From: Clostridia bacterium
Lineage (GTDB): Bacteria; Bacillota; Clostridia; UBA1381
NCBI GenBank assembly: GCA_017935675.1
Contig: JAGBHE010000003.1
Span: 45,002 to 109,001, forward strand
Length of the DNA: 64,000 nucleotides
Direction: 5' to 3'
Shown: positions 15,476 to 24,606 of the stretch, in pieces
How the letters are laid out: each line of letters begins with the position of its first letter
Position numbering within the stretch: position 1 is the first letter of the stretch
Made by a program: the position numbers and the translations under genes
Notes under the pieces: model-generated
Database searches by the model: none
What the model saw: only the letters and a program-made list of their open reading frames with translations
Told to the model about the DNA's origin: nothing

Positions 15476-16759
15476 TTACCATACAAAATCAAACTCCAAA
15501 TCGCCTATGCGTACAGTCTGTCCCTCCTGTATGCCTTTCTCTACAAGCTCGTCTATCACGCCCTTGCGGACAAGTGCGCGCTGAAAATACTGCAATGATT
15601 CCCTGTCTGAGAAATTCACACTGCCGCCGACAGCTTCAATCCATGAGCCTGATATTACAAATGCCCCGTCATCAGACCTTGAAATTTCAAAGCCTTTATC
15701 GGCGGAGATATCATATATATCCTCAAAGGGAATGGGATCAGGCTCAAATTCCTTTACAGGCGGAAGCTTTGTAAGCTCCGTGTAAACATGCTTCATAAGC
15801 TCATCTACACCCTTTCCCGTAGCGGCGGAAATAGGAAACACCTCATATCCTTCTTTTTCCGCAAACTCAAGAAAGCTTTCATATGCCTCACTGTCCTGGA
15901 TAATATCCGTCTTGTTTGCGGCAATTATCTGAGGACGTTCCTCAAGCTCCATATCGTACCTTGAAAGCTCTTCGTTTATAGTCTTAAAGTCCTCCGCAGG
16001 ATTCCTGCCCTCAATTCCGGAAACGTCAACAACGTGTATAAGGAGCCTGGTTCTTTCTATATGGCGCAGGAACTCATGTCCAAGTCCGACTCCCTCGCTT
16101 GCACCCTCGATAATACCGGGTATATCGGCCAGCACAAAGCTCATATGCTCCCCGACTGAACATACACCGAGATTCGGCTCAAGAGTAGTAAAGTGATAAT
16201 TTGCGATTTTCGGGTCAGCCTTGGTTGTTTTTGAAAGTATTGTGGATTTCCCCACGTTCGGGAACCCGACAAGACCTACATCCGCAATCAGCTTAAGCTC
16301 AAGAATAACCATTCTTTCCTCACCGGCACGGCCGTTTTTCGCAAAATTCGGCGTCTGTCTCGTCGGCGTTGAAAAATGACTGTTGCCCCAGCCTCCGTTT
16401 CCGCCGCGGGCAAGCACAATTTCCTGTTCCTCCCCCGACATATCGGCAATGAGCCGGTTTGATTCCGCGTCGCGTATCAGCGTACCGCAGGGTACATATA
16501 TAATAATATCCCTGCCGTTTTTGCCGCGCTGACGCTTCCCGAAGCCGTCGCCGCCGTTTTCCGCAACGTATTTTCTTTTGTATTTGAAATCCATAAGAGT
16601 GGTAAGCCCCATATCTGTTCTGAACACCACGTTTCCGCCGCGTCCGCCGTCTCCTCCGTCAGGTCCGCCCGCAGCTACATACTTTTCCCTGTGAAAGGAA
16701 ATAGAGCCGTTGCCTCCGTTTCCTGCTTTAATAAAAATCCTCGCTTTATCTACAAACAT
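15476..16759 (-). CDS. obg: GTPase Obg (CgtA/ObgE)
   Basis: 427 residues. The Gly-rich Obg fold (about 1-158; GGDGGRGGNVVF) precedes the G domain with G1 GFPNVGKST, G3 DIPG and G4 NKTD. A C-terminal OCT domain (about 345-427) follows, as in Firmicutes Obg. It acts in 50S ribosome maturation and stress/sporulation signalling. It is downstream of rpmA, the conserved rplU-rpmA-obg order. Confidence 0.96.
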   Translation of the reverse strand: MFVDKARIFIKAGNGGNGSISFHREKYVAAGGPDGGDGGRGGNVVFRTDMGLTTLMDFKYKRKYVAENGGDGFGKRQRGKNGRDIIIYVPCGTLIRDAESNRLIADMSGEEQEIVLARGGNGGWGNSHFSTPTRQTPNFAKNGRAGEERMVILELKLIADVGLVGFPNVGKSTILSKTTKADPKIANYHFTTLEPNLGVCSVGEHMSFVLADIPGIIEGASEGVGLGHEFLRHIERTRLLIHVVDVSGIEGRNPAEDFKTINEELSRYDMELEERPQIIAANKTDIIQDSEAYESFLEFAEKEGYEVFPISAATGKGVDELMKHVYTELTKLPPVKEFEPDPIPFEDIYDISADKGFEISRSDDGAFVISGSWIEAVGGSVNFSDRESLQYFQRALVRKGVIDELVEKGIQEGQTVRIGDLEFDFVW

Positions 16760-16821
16760 AGCATGCCTCCATTTAAAACAATAGGGCTGTCAATACCTTG
16801 ACAGCCCCTTATCCGGTCAAC

Positions 16822-17076
16822 TTAAGCGGAATAAACACTGCACTGTGTCTTATCCCTGCCCTTTCTTTCAAACTTAACCTTTCCGTCGATTAATGCGAAC
16901 AGCGTATCGTCGCTGCCTTTACCAACATTAACTCCCGGATGAATCTTTGTACCTCTCTGTCTTACGAGAATATTTCCGGCTAATACAAACTGACCGTCCG
17001 CTCTTTTAGCTCCCAGTCTTTTACTTTCGCTGTCGCGTCCGTTTTTTGTACTACCCATACCTTTCTTATGAGCCAT
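16822..17076 (-). CDS. rpmA: 50S ribosomal protein L27
   Basis: 84 residues beginning [16 protein letters not shown]. It lacks the short N-terminal extension that most Firmicutes L27 proteins carry and that the Prp protease removes. No prp (ysxB) gene lies in the 39-bp gap to rplU, where it usually is. The mature-type N-terminus, which reaches the peptidyl-transferase centre, is therefore encoded directly. Confidence 0.97.
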   Translation of the reverse strand: MAHKKGMGSTKNGRDSESKRLGAKRADGQFVLAGNILVRQRGTKIHPGVNVGKGSDDTLFALIDGKVKFERKGRDKTQCSVYSA

Positions 17077-17115
17077 GAATTAACACCTCTGCTTTCTGTG
17101 ATAAAAATACACGGA

Positions 17116-17427
17116 TTAACCGTTGATTTTTGTTATTTCAATCTTTGTAAAGGGTTGTCTGTGACCCTTTTTACGTCTGTAATTCTTTTTTCTCTTCATT
17201 TTGAAAACGTAAATCTTCTTTGATTTTCCGTTTTTGAGAACCTTTGCTTCAACGGTAGCACCTTCAACCACCGGAGTTCCGACAGTTACCTTTTCACCGT
17301 CGCCGACGATAAGAACCTTATCAAAGGTTACGCTTTCGCCCTCCTCAGTACCGAGCTTTTCAACAAACAGTGTATCGCCCTCTGAAACCTTGTACTGCTT
17401 TCCGCCTGTTACAATTACTGCGTACAT
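17116..17427 (-). CDS. rplU: 50S ribosomal protein L21
   Basis: 103 residues, standard length, with the basic C-terminal stretch [16 protein letters not shown] that binds 23S rRNA. It is the first gene of the rplU-rpmA-obg operon. An 80-nt leader separates it from the promoter. Confidence 0.97.
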   Translation of the reverse strand: MYAVIVTGGKQYKVSEGDTLFVEKLGTEEGESVTFDKVLIVGDGEKVTVGTPVVEGATVEAKVLKNGKSKKIYVFKMKRKKNYRRKKGHRQPFTKIEITKING

Positions 17428-17505
17428 GTAAACACCTCCTGAAATTTTTATGGAGACTCGCTATTGAGGCAGCAAATGCTTTAAAAGCCTGTTCTATGCG
17501 GTCAC
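17428..17505 (-). promoter_or_regulatory. Probable L21 leader (autoregulatory mRNA region)
   Basis: The ~78-nt untranslated leader between the predicted start of transcription and the rplU ATG ends in CAGGAGGTG. Firmicutes rplU operons commonly carry a structured L21 leader here. The assignment is from position and length; the fold was not computed. Confidence 0.4.
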
Positions 17506-17511
17506 TGTTTA

Positions 17512-17540
17512 ATTATATCAGAAAAAAGCACCTGCGTCAA
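17512..17540 (-). promoter_or_regulatory. rplU-rpmA-obg promoter
   Basis: On the minus strand: TTGACG (complement of 17535-17540), a 17-bp spacer and TATAAT (complement of 17512-17517). Confidence 0.8.
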
Positions 17541-17758
17541 TATTTTAATTATAAAAAACATCTTTTTGTTGAATATGCTGTGATAAAACACATTTATGTC
17601 AAAGCGTACCTGTTTATATTTTCTCCCGTTCGTTAAAAAATAATAGGTCTGAAGCATTGCCGAATTGTAGGAAATATAGATTTTTTCAAAAATGTATTTA
17701 TATTTTCATAAAAGGAGTGTATAATGAGGTTATATATATTAACGAAAGGATGTTTTAT

Positions 17759-18619
17759 ATGGAAAACATTAAAATCAGAAACGCTTTTTTAAAGGCGGAA
17801 ATCAGCTGCGACGGCGCTGAGCTTATAAGTGTTGCGGACATGGACGGCAACGATTTTTTATGGTGCGGAGACAGCAGTATATGGTCAGGTCATGCACCTG
17901 TGCTCTTTCCGATATGCGGTGCTCTTAAGGACGGAAAATATACGTGGCAGGGCAAGGAGTTTAAGCTTGAGAAGCACGGCTTTATAAGACATAAAAAATT
18001 TGAATGCGTTAAAAGCAGTGAAAATTCCGCGGAATTCAGGTACGTGTCCGACGAAAGCACAAAGGAAAGCTATCCCTTTGATTTCGAATTTTCAGTCAGG
18101 TTTGAGCTTGAAGAAAACAATATGCGAATTACATACCTGACCGTGAACAAATCAGACTGCCCGATGTATTTTTCCTGCGGCGCGCACGAGGCGTACGCGT
18201 GTCCCGAGGGAATTGAGGAATACAGTGTAAGCTTTGAAAATGACAGCGTTCTTGATTTGTACAGATCAATCAATGCCGGAATTCTTGAAGAGAACAGCAC
18301 CCCGCTGCCTCTCGACAACGGAAGCCTGCACCTTGAAAAGAAAATGTTTGAAAATGACGCTCTTATTTTTAAAAATCATAAATCAAGAAAAATATGTCTT
18401 TCAAAAAACGGCGGAGGACGAAAAATAACTGTTGATTTCAACGGCTTTGATTATCTTCTTATCTGGACAAAGCCGGAGGGGGACTATATATGCCTTGAGC
18501 CGTGGACAGGTATTCCCGACAGCACCTCTTCAAAGGGCATACTTGCGGAAAAAGAGGGCATAACACGGCTTGAGATAGGAAAAACCTTTGACGTAACTCA
18601 TATTATTACCTTTGAGTGA
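17759..18619 (+). CDS. Aldose 1-epimerase family protein (LacX-like)
   Basis: 286 residues from ATG 17759, seven bases after GAAAGGA; longer upstream frames overlap the promoter. The galactose mutarotase-like fold is indicated by KHGFIRHKKF (catalytic His region, near 63), FSCGAHEAYACP (second His, near 140) and GFDYLLIWTKPEGDYICLEPW (C-terminal acidic region). Such enzymes interconvert sugar anomers; the LacX-like branch has no fixed substrate. It is cytoplasmic and monocistronic; a TATAAT at 17720-17725 may be its -10, with a poor -35. Confidence 0.88.
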   Translation: MENIKIRNAFLKAEISCDGAELISVADMDGNDFLWCGDSSIWSGHAPVLFPICGALKDGKYTWQGKEFKLEKHGFIRHKKFECVKSSENSAEFRYVSDESTKESYPFDFEFSVRFELEENNMRITYLTVNKSDCPMYFSCGAHEAYACPEGIEEYSVSFENDSVLDLYRSINAGILEENSTPLPLDNGSLHLEKKMFENDALIFKNHKSRKICLSKNGGGRKITVDFNGFDYLLIWTKPEGDYICLEPWTGIPDSTSSKGILAEKEGITRLEIGKTFDVTHIITFE

Positions 18620-18630
18620 TAAAAAAAGTA

Positions 18631-18659
18631 TTGCATTTTACGTAAAAAAATGATATAAT
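18631..18659 (+). promoter_or_regulatory. Promoter with palindromic operator for the XRE-S24 repressor
   Basis: TTGCAT (18631-18636), a 17-bp spacer and TATAAT (18654-18659). The spacer holds the perfect palindrome TTTTACGTAAAA (18636-18647). A dyad between the promoter hexamers is ideal for repression, and the first gene downstream encodes a DNA-binding repressor, so autoregulation is likely. Confidence 0.65.
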
Positions 18660-18682
18660 AATCCTGAAAAGGAGTGATTGTC

Positions 18683-19330
18683 ATGGCGGAAAATAACAAA
18701 GCAAGCCGGCTTCGCAGCCTGAGAAAGAAAAAAGGTATGACCCTTTCAGAGCTTTCGGCTCTTGTGGGAGTCAGTGACGCAACGCTTCAAAGGTATGAAA
18801 GCGGCAAAATTCAGAACATAAAGCCACAGATGCTTGAAAAGCTTTCTGCTGCCCTTGACTGCACCGCGGCGTATATAATGGGCTGGGATGAAGCAGCCGG
18901 ACCGGAAAACGTCTTTGACAACATAGTCGGAATAAAGCCGAAAAAGCTTCCTGTGCTCGGTGAAATTGCCTGCGGAGAGCCTATATTCTGTGACAGCGGC
19001 AAAAACGGTGAATTTGTCGTAAGCTGCGATACAAACGCCGACTTCTGTCTTATTGCTAAAGGCGACAGCATGATTAATGCGCGGATTTACGACGGCGACA
19101 TTGTTCTTATAAAAGCTCAGAGCGATGTTGAAAACGGTGAAATTGCCGCTGTTATCATTGATGATGAGGCAACGCTGAAGAAGGTATATAAAGTCGGAAA
19201 TGTAATAACTCTCATGCCTGCCAATCCAAAGTATGATCCACTTGTATATACGCCAGATGAGTTCAGAAACATAAGAATACTCGGGAAAGCAGTAGGAATG
19301 CAGACCAATAATCTGTACATTGAAAAATAA
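18683..19330 (+). CDS. LexA-like repressor with XRE helix-turn-helix and S24 peptidase domain
   Basis: 215 residues from ATG 18683 (AAAAGGAGTGATTGTC upstream). The N-terminal XRE HTH (about 5-62; MTLSELSALVGVSDATLQRYE) is followed by an S24 self-cleaving domain. It contains a candidate Cys-Gly cleavage site in EIACGEP, catalytic Ser in AKGDSMINA and Lys in EATLKKVY. Proteins of this kind stay bound until DNA damage (RecA) triggers self-cleavage. It resembles cI-type and SOS repressors but not the winged-helix LexA, and no phage genes lie next to it. It may control itself through the dyad at 18636-18647. Confidence 0.88.
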   Translation: MAENNKASRLRSLRKKKGMTLSELSALVGVSDATLQRYESGKIQNIKPQMLEKLSAALDCTAAYIMGWDEAAGPENVFDNIVGIKPKKLPVLGEIACGEPIFCDSGKNGEFVVSCDTNADFCLIAKGDSMINARIYDGDIVLIKAQSDVENGEIAAVIIDDEATLKKVYKVGNVITLMPANPKYDPLVYTPDEFRNIRILGKAVGMQTNNLYIEK

Positions 19331-19353
19331 GCATATGAGGGGAGCTGGCAGAA

Positions 19354-20472
19354 ATTAAAACGGAGAAACCGACGGGACTGTATGTTCATATTCCGTTCTG
19401 CGTAAAAAAATGCAGCTACTGTGATTTTGTTTCATATACCGGCTGCGAGAATATGTTTGACAAATATATAACTGCAGTGCTTAAGGAAGCACATGAGTAC
19501 GCCGGAACGCATGTGGGAACCGTGTTTTTCGGCGGCGGCACACCCACGCTGCTGCCGCCGGATAAGCTCAGCCGTCTTTTGTACGGACTGCAAGAATGCT
19601 TTGACATAAAAAATGCTGCGGAGCTGACGGCAGAAGCTAACCCGAAAACCCTTAATGAAGAAAAATGCCGGATTATGAAGGACGGCGGAATAAACCGGCT
19701 CAGCATCGGTGTTCAGTCCTTTAACGATGCTGAGCTGCGCCTTCTCGGCAGGATTCACGACTCGTCATGTGCGAAGGAAACAATTCTCACCGCACAGAAA
19801 TATTTCGACAATATAAACGTTGATATAATGACCGCAATTCCCGGTCAGACCTGCACCTCAGCCATCAGCAGCGTCAGAACGGCAGTCAGTCTCGGCGCAG
19901 AGCATTTATCCTGCTACAGTCTTATTATCGAGGAGGGTACGGAATTTCACAGGCTTTATACCTCCGGCATACTGACGGAGCAAAACGAGGACGAGGACAG
20001 GGATACTTATGCCGGGATATGCGATTTCCTCAGCTGCGCAGGCTTTGAAAGATATGAGATTTCCAACTTTGCAAAGCCCGGCAGGCGATGCCTTCATAAT
20101 ATGAAGTACTGGAAAGCCGAGGAATACATCGGCATTGGTGCGGCAGCGCATTCATATCTCGGCGGCGTGCGTTTTTCAAACACCCCCGATATTTACGGAT
20201 ATATTGAAAACCCATGCATGCATGAGCAAAAAAATATTCTTACGGAAAATGATAAAATTTCAGAATATAATATGCTTGCACTGCGCACAGCCGACGGAAT
20301 AAACAAAGCAGAGTTTTTATCGCGCTTCGGCAGAAGCTTTGACGAAATGTTCGGAGAGAAGGAAAAGCTTTTTGAAGACACCGGGCTTATGAAAAAAACC
20401 GCCTGCGGCTGCGCATTGACAAGCCGCGGCATGGACGTCAGCAACAGTATTATGTGTGAATTTATTATCTGA
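19354..20472 (+). CDS. hemW: HemW-like radical SAM protein with apparent ATT start
   Basis: 372 residues, close to the family length. The radical SAM motif CVKKCSYCDF is near residue 16, and GGGTPTLLP and HNMKYWKAEEYIGIGAAAHS are typical HemW segments. HemW is a heme chaperone formerly called an alternative coproporphyrinogen oxidase. The frame is open back to the TGA at 19336 and has no ATG, GTG or TTG upstream of the essential cysteines. ATT 19354 lies nine bases after GGGGAG (19339-19344) and gives a family-like N-terminus (IKTEKPTGLYVHIPFC). CTG 19345 is too close to the binding site. The first ATG (19453) would delete the iron-sulfur motif. Confidence 0.85.
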   Translation: MKTEKPTGLYVHIPFCVKKCSYCDFVSYTGCENMFDKYITAVLKEAHEYAGTHVGTVFFGGGTPTLLPPDKLSRLLYGLQECFDIKNAAELTAEANPKTLNEEKCRIMKDGGINRLSIGVQSFNDAELRLLGRIHDSSCAKETILTAQKYFDNINVDIMTAIPGQTCTSAISSVRTAVSLGAEHLSCYSLIIEEGTEFHRLYTSGILTEQNEDEDRDTYAGICDFLSCAGFERYEISNFAKPGRRCLHNMKYWKAEEYIGIGAAAHSYLGGVRFSNTPDIYGYIENPCMHEQKNILTENDKISEYNMLALRTADGINKAEFLSRFGRSFDEMFGEKEKLFEDTGLMKKTACGCALTSRGMDVSNSIMCEFII

Positions 20473-20491
20473 AAAGTCTAAGCGTCAATCC

Positions 20492-20520
20492 AAACACAAG
20501 AGAACCGTCCCCTTGTGTTT
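20492..20520. repeat. REP-like palindrome at the left edge of the glycan locus
   Basis: AAACACAAG-AGAACCGTCCC-CTTGTGTTT is an inverted repeat with 9-bp arms. A variant of the same sequence lies at 47637-47670 in the opposite sense. The AACACAAGGGGACGG core resembles REP-type palindromes moved by Y1/REP transposases; that link is from memory of similar elements. Confidence 0.55.
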
Positions 20521-20559
20521 GAAATGTATCTGCTAAATATTTTATGAGGAGATGTAATT

Positions 20560-23058
20560 ATGTTACAATGTAAAGAACCGGTTTGTGAATATCTGAACAA
20601 TCCGATTGGAATTGATGAGCCGCTGCCGCGTTTTGGCTGGAAGATAGAAAGCGACAAGGAAGGGGTTTTGCAAACCGCTTATGAAATAATAGTTGATGGT
20701 ATGTGGGAAAGCGGGATAGTAAAGAGCGGTGAGAGTGTAAATATTGTTTATGACGGAGCACCTCTTAAGCCCTGCACTCGCTATTCTTATTCGGTACGTG
20801 TATGGGACAACAAAGGAGAGGAATCCGATTTTGCAGAGGGTTTTTTTGAAACAGGGCTGATGGATAGCAGCAACTGGTTGGCAAAGTGGATTACAACCGG
20901 AGAAGGAAACATTGACATTCTTCCGGTTTTTCAAAAAAAGTTTACTTTGGACAGCGAAGTAATCAATGCACGTATTTATGCCACTGCATTGGGAATATAT
21001 GAAATCACCTTAAACGGTGAGCGGGTAGGTGATGAGTGGCTTGCACCGGGATTTACTTCATATAATAAACATTTGCTGTATCAGACCTATGATATTTCTT
21101 CACTTTTGAAAAAGGAAAATACGCTGTGTGTAACTTTGGCAAAAGGATGGTGCCGTGGACGTTTAGTATGGGAAAATAATTATAATTTGTTTAATTGCGA
21201 ACCGGGAATTTTAGTACAGCTGCGAGCAGAGCAGGCGGATGGAACGGTTAAGATGCTTGTCACGGATGAATCATGGCAATATTCTGACAGTCCGTATTGT
21301 TTTTCCGAAATTTATGACGGTGAAACCTATGATGCCACTTTGGAAGAAGAAACTTTGCGGAGTTGGAAGCCGGTACAATTGCTTGATTATCCATTTTCTC
21401 ATATTTGCGCTCAGGAGCATGAACCGGTAAGGATTACAGAGCGGATACAGCCGGTTGAATTGATAAAAACGCCAAAAGGCGAAACAGTTATTGATTTTGG
21501 ACAGAATATGGTAGGTTGGGCAGAGATTAAGGTAAGCGGTATGCGTGGAGAACGTGTTCTTCTTTCCTTCGGAGAGGTTCTTGACAAGGACGGAAACTTT
21601 TACAATGCAAATTACCGCACTGCAAAAAACCGTGTGGAATACATATTGAGAGGTATAGGTGAGGAATGCTGGCATCCGCATTTTACATTTCAGGGATTTC
21701 GCTATGTACGCATAGACGCTTTTGCGGGTGAACCGTCTTTGGAGAATTTTACCGGCATAGTGATTCATTCCGACTTTAAACGTACCGGCACATTTTCATG
21801 CGGTAATGAGGAAATTAATCAGTTATTCCGAAATACAATATGGGGGCAGCGGGGAAATTTTGTGGATATTCCGACAGATTGCCCTCAGAGGGATGAGCGC
21901 CTGGGCTGGACAGGAGATGCACAGGTATTTATTAAGGCTGCGGCTCTTAATTATCAGGTAGCGCCTTTTTTCAAAAAATGGTTGACGGATTTGCGTCTGG
22001 ATCAGACAAATGACACAGGAGTACCGCATGTCATTCCTGATGTTTTGAAAAGCCGGGAGCCGTCCGGTGCATGGGCAGATGCGGCAACGATTTGTCCTTG
22101 GGAAATCTATCGTGCGTATAATGATAAGCGTATATTGGAGCGGCAGTATCAAAGTATGCGTGACTGGGTGGAATATATCCGTGCACAGGGTGATTCGGAG
22201 TTTTTGTGGAATACGGGTGCCCATTTTGGTGATTGGCTCGGAATGGATGCAAAAGAAGGCTCATATAAAGGCAGGACCGCGGATGATTTTATAGCTACTG
22301 TGTTTTACGCGCATTCCACAAAGCTGCTCTCACAGGCGGCGCAGGTTTTAGGTAAAAAAGAAGAGTCACAAACTTATCACAGCTTATATGAAAATATTCT
22401 AAAAAGCTTTCGTCAGGAATTTGTAACACCTAACGGACGGCTTACAGATGATACCCAGACTGCATATGTATTGGCATTGCACTTTGATTTGGTGGAAAAC
22501 CGGGAAAGAGCTATTCAAAGATTGGCAGAATTGATTCGAATGAACGACAACAAGCTAACTACGGGGTTTGTGGGAACGCCGTACATTTGCCATGCCCTGT
22601 CTGACAATGGTCAGGCTGAACTTGCATATTCTTTGGTATTGCAAACCGAATACCCCTCATGGCTATATTCAGTCAGGCAGGGAGCGACTACCATTTGGGA
22701 GCATTGGGACGGCATTAAGCCTGACGGAACATTTTGGAGTACGGACATGAACTCTTATAACCATTATGCCTATGGCTCAATTGTAGATTGGATGTATACG
22801 AAAGCGGCGGGAATTCAATATGAAGAATCAGAACCGGGCTATAAAAAAATTCTTTTTCATCCGATTCCGGACAAACGGTTTGGATTTACAGAGGCTTCTT
22901 TGGAGACTGTTTACGGAACAGTGAAATCCGGATGGAAATATGAAAAGGACAAGATACATTTTACCTTTACTGTACCGCACAATACTACAGCAGTCTTTGA
23001 AGCACCTGACGGTAAGAGGACAGAACTCGGCTCCGGTACGCATCATTTTGTAGTATGA
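20560..23058 (+). CDS. Alpha-L-rhamnosidase, GH78
   Basis: 832 residues. The usual GH78 order is seen: N-terminal rhamnosidase and beta domains (to about 310), an (alpha/alpha)6 catalytic barrel (about 350-730) and a C-terminal beta domain. The catalytic segment DCPQRDERLGWTGD begins at D440, with E446 the likely general acid, and E714 in TTIWEHWDG is the likely base. It inverts and releases terminal L-rhamnose. There is no signal peptide, so it acts on imported oligosaccharides. GAGGAGATG precedes the ATG. It is the first gene of the glycan locus. Confidence 0.93.
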   Translation: MLQCKEPVCEYLNNPIGIDEPLPRFGWKIESDKEGVLQTAYEIIVDGMWESGIVKSGESVNIVYDGAPLKPCTRYSYSVRVWDNKGEESDFAEGFFETGLMDSSNWLAKWITTGEGNIDILPVFQKKFTLDSEVINARIYATALGIYEITLNGERVGDEWLAPGFTSYNKHLLYQTYDISSLLKKENTLCVTLAKGWCRGRLVWENNYNLFNCEPGILVQLRAEQADGTVKMLVTDESWQYSDSPYCFSEIYDGETYDATLEEETLRSWKPVQLLDYPFSHICAQEHEPVRITERIQPVELIKTPKGETVIDFGQNMVGWAEIKVSGMRGERVLLSFGEVLDKDGNFYNANYRTAKNRVEYILRGIGEECWHPHFTFQGFRYVRIDAFAGEPSLENFTGIVIHSDFKRTGTFSCGNEEINQLFRNTIWGQRGNFVDIPTDCPQRDERLGWTGDAQVFIKAAALNYQVAPFFKKWLTDLRLDQTNDTGVPHVIPDVLKSREPSGAWADAATICPWEIYRAYNDKRILERQYQSMRDWVEYIRAQGDSEFLWNTGAHFGDWLGMDAKEGSYKGRTADDFIATVFYAHSTKLLSQAAQVLGKKEESQTYHSLYENILKSFRQEFVTPNGRLTDDTQTAYVLALHFDLVENRERAIQRLAELIRMNDNKLTTGFVGTPYICHALSDNGQAELAYSLVLQTEYPSWLYSVRQGATTIWEHWDGIKPDGTFWSTDMNSYNHYAYGSIVDWMYTKAAGIQYEESEPGYKKILFHPIPDKRFGFTEASLETVYGTVKSGWKYEKDKIHFTFTVPHNTTAVFEAPDGKRTELGSGTHHFVV

Positions 23059-23134
23059 TTGCAATTAGGATTTGTGCCGCCGTTGGCGTATTATGTAAAT
23101 GCTGTATCGCAGTATTCAAAATGGGAGGACAATG

Positions 23135-24415
23135 ATGAGACGAGAATTTTCAGAAAAAGAATTGAAAGAGCGTGTGAAACTGAATCAAAAGAGATTAACA
23201 GATTCTTATTATCAAATAGAATCTGTGTTTGAAGACACTGAAGGCTGGCCGGGGGATAAGCAGGGCAGAGCACTCCTTGCTTTTGTTTCACACTATAAAA
23301 TAGACGGCACAAAAATACCCTGTATGGAGCAGATGATTTCCTGCCTGAACGAAAAAACCAATAAAGACGGCTATTTTGGGGAATTGGCGAGTGAAATGCT
23401 CAATGAACAACAGCTTTCCGGGCATAGTTGGTATTTAAGAGGACTTTGCGAATATTATGAGCAATTCAAGGACAAAAATATTTTATCAATCTTAAAAAGC
23501 ACCGTAGAACACTTGTATTATCCCACACAGGGGCGTTATAAAACATATCCGATAGAAAGAGGAGATGATGTGGGCGGTGTGAGCGGTCATGTTGCAAAAA
23601 CAGTGAACGGGTGGAAGCTTTCTACGGACATATGCTGTGCATTTATGAGTATTGACGGTCTGTCACATTACTACGCACTCACGCACGATATGCGTACAAA
23701 AGAAATTCTGGACGAAATGATTACTGTTTTTGCAGGGATTGATAAAATTAAGGTACAGGCACAAACGCATTGCAGTCTTTCAGCAGCAAGAGGAATGCTT
23801 CGGATGTATCGTTTGGAAAATGATAAGTTTTATCTGGAGGCCGCAAGGCAGATTTTTGAACTTTATTTATCAAATGGAATGACATATACTAATCAGAATT
23901 TTAATTGGTGGGGGAAAGGGGATACCTGGACTGAGCCTTGTGCTGTGGTGGACTCTTTGATGGTGGCAACAGAGTTGTTTAAACTGACCGGTGATGAGCG
24001 ATGGCAAACATTTGCCGCGTGCATTGCACACAATGGTTTTGCATCAATACAGCGGGCAAATGGCGGAGCGGGCACTGATACTACCGTGAGCACCACCACG
24101 CATGTGCTGAAAATGTCTTCGTATGAAGCACCTTTTTGCTGTACAATGCGACTGGCAGAGGGCCTTTGGTATATAGCAGAGCACTTGCCGGTGTTATATG
24201 GAACATACAGCGGTACAATTTGCAAGGATGAAAACGGTTGTTATCGGGATGGAGACTTTTTGTATACCGAATTAACTGAGGTTATGCGTCCTTATGTTTC
24301 AGATACGGAAATTCAAGAATGCGACGGAATAAAGCTGATTCCATTGCTGAAATGGTATCGTATTGAGGATGAAGTGCTGAATAATCTGGAACAACGTATT
24401 ATTTTTACAAATTAA
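23135..24415 (+). CDS. GH127-like beta-L-arabinofuranosidase family protein
   Basis: 426 residues from the second of two tandem ATG codons (GGGAGG six bases upstream; 23132 is the alternative). It is an (alpha/alpha)6-barrel protein of the GH127/GH146 kind, in which a zinc-bound Cys is the nucleophile. E267-P-C269 in TWTEPCAV and the C335-C336 pair in APFCCTMRL match the Glu-x-Cys and Cys-Cys metal/nucleophile motifs. It is shorter than typical GH127 (about 600-650), lacking the C-terminal beta domains. No signal peptide. Arabinofuranosidase activity is inferred; neighbouring rhamnosidases fit a role on pectic side chains. Confidence 0.7.
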   Translation: MRREFSEKELKERVKLNQKRLTDSYYQIESVFEDTEGWPGDKQGRALLAFVSHYKIDGTKIPCMEQMISCLNEKTNKDGYFGELASEMLNEQQLSGHSWYLRGLCEYYEQFKDKNILSILKSTVEHLYYPTQGRYKTYPIERGDDVGGVSGHVAKTVNGWKLSTDICCAFMSIDGLSHYYALTHDMRTKEILDEMITVFAGIDKIKVQAQTHCSLSAARGMLRMYRLENDKFYLEAARQIFELYLSNGMTYTNQNFNWWGKGDTWTEPCAVVDSLMVATELFKLTGDERWQTFAACIAHNGFASIQRANGGAGTDTTVSTTTHVLKMSSYEAPFCCTMRLAEGLWYIAEHLPVLYGTYSGTICKDENGCYRDGDFLYTELTEVMRPYVSDTEIQECDGIKLIPLLKWYRIEDEVLNNLEQRIIFTN

Positions 24416-24606
24416 TAAACAATTATTGCAGAAAATTTCCATCCGTATAGCAGGTGGATTGTCTGTTTATGAATAGTTTTTGTTACAAAAAAAGAGCGCA
24501 AAAAAGCGCTATAGGAAATATTTGTTTTTGAATTTGCTAAGAAGCAGTCTTGATATTTTTAATAGTCTTTTATGTAACAAATCGAATAAAAATGGAGAGA
24601 TTCAAT

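Noticed and set aside
18683..19330. Prophage repressor
   Set aside because: The protein has cI-like architecture, but its neighbours (aldose epimerase, HemW) are housekeeping genes and no phage genes are near.
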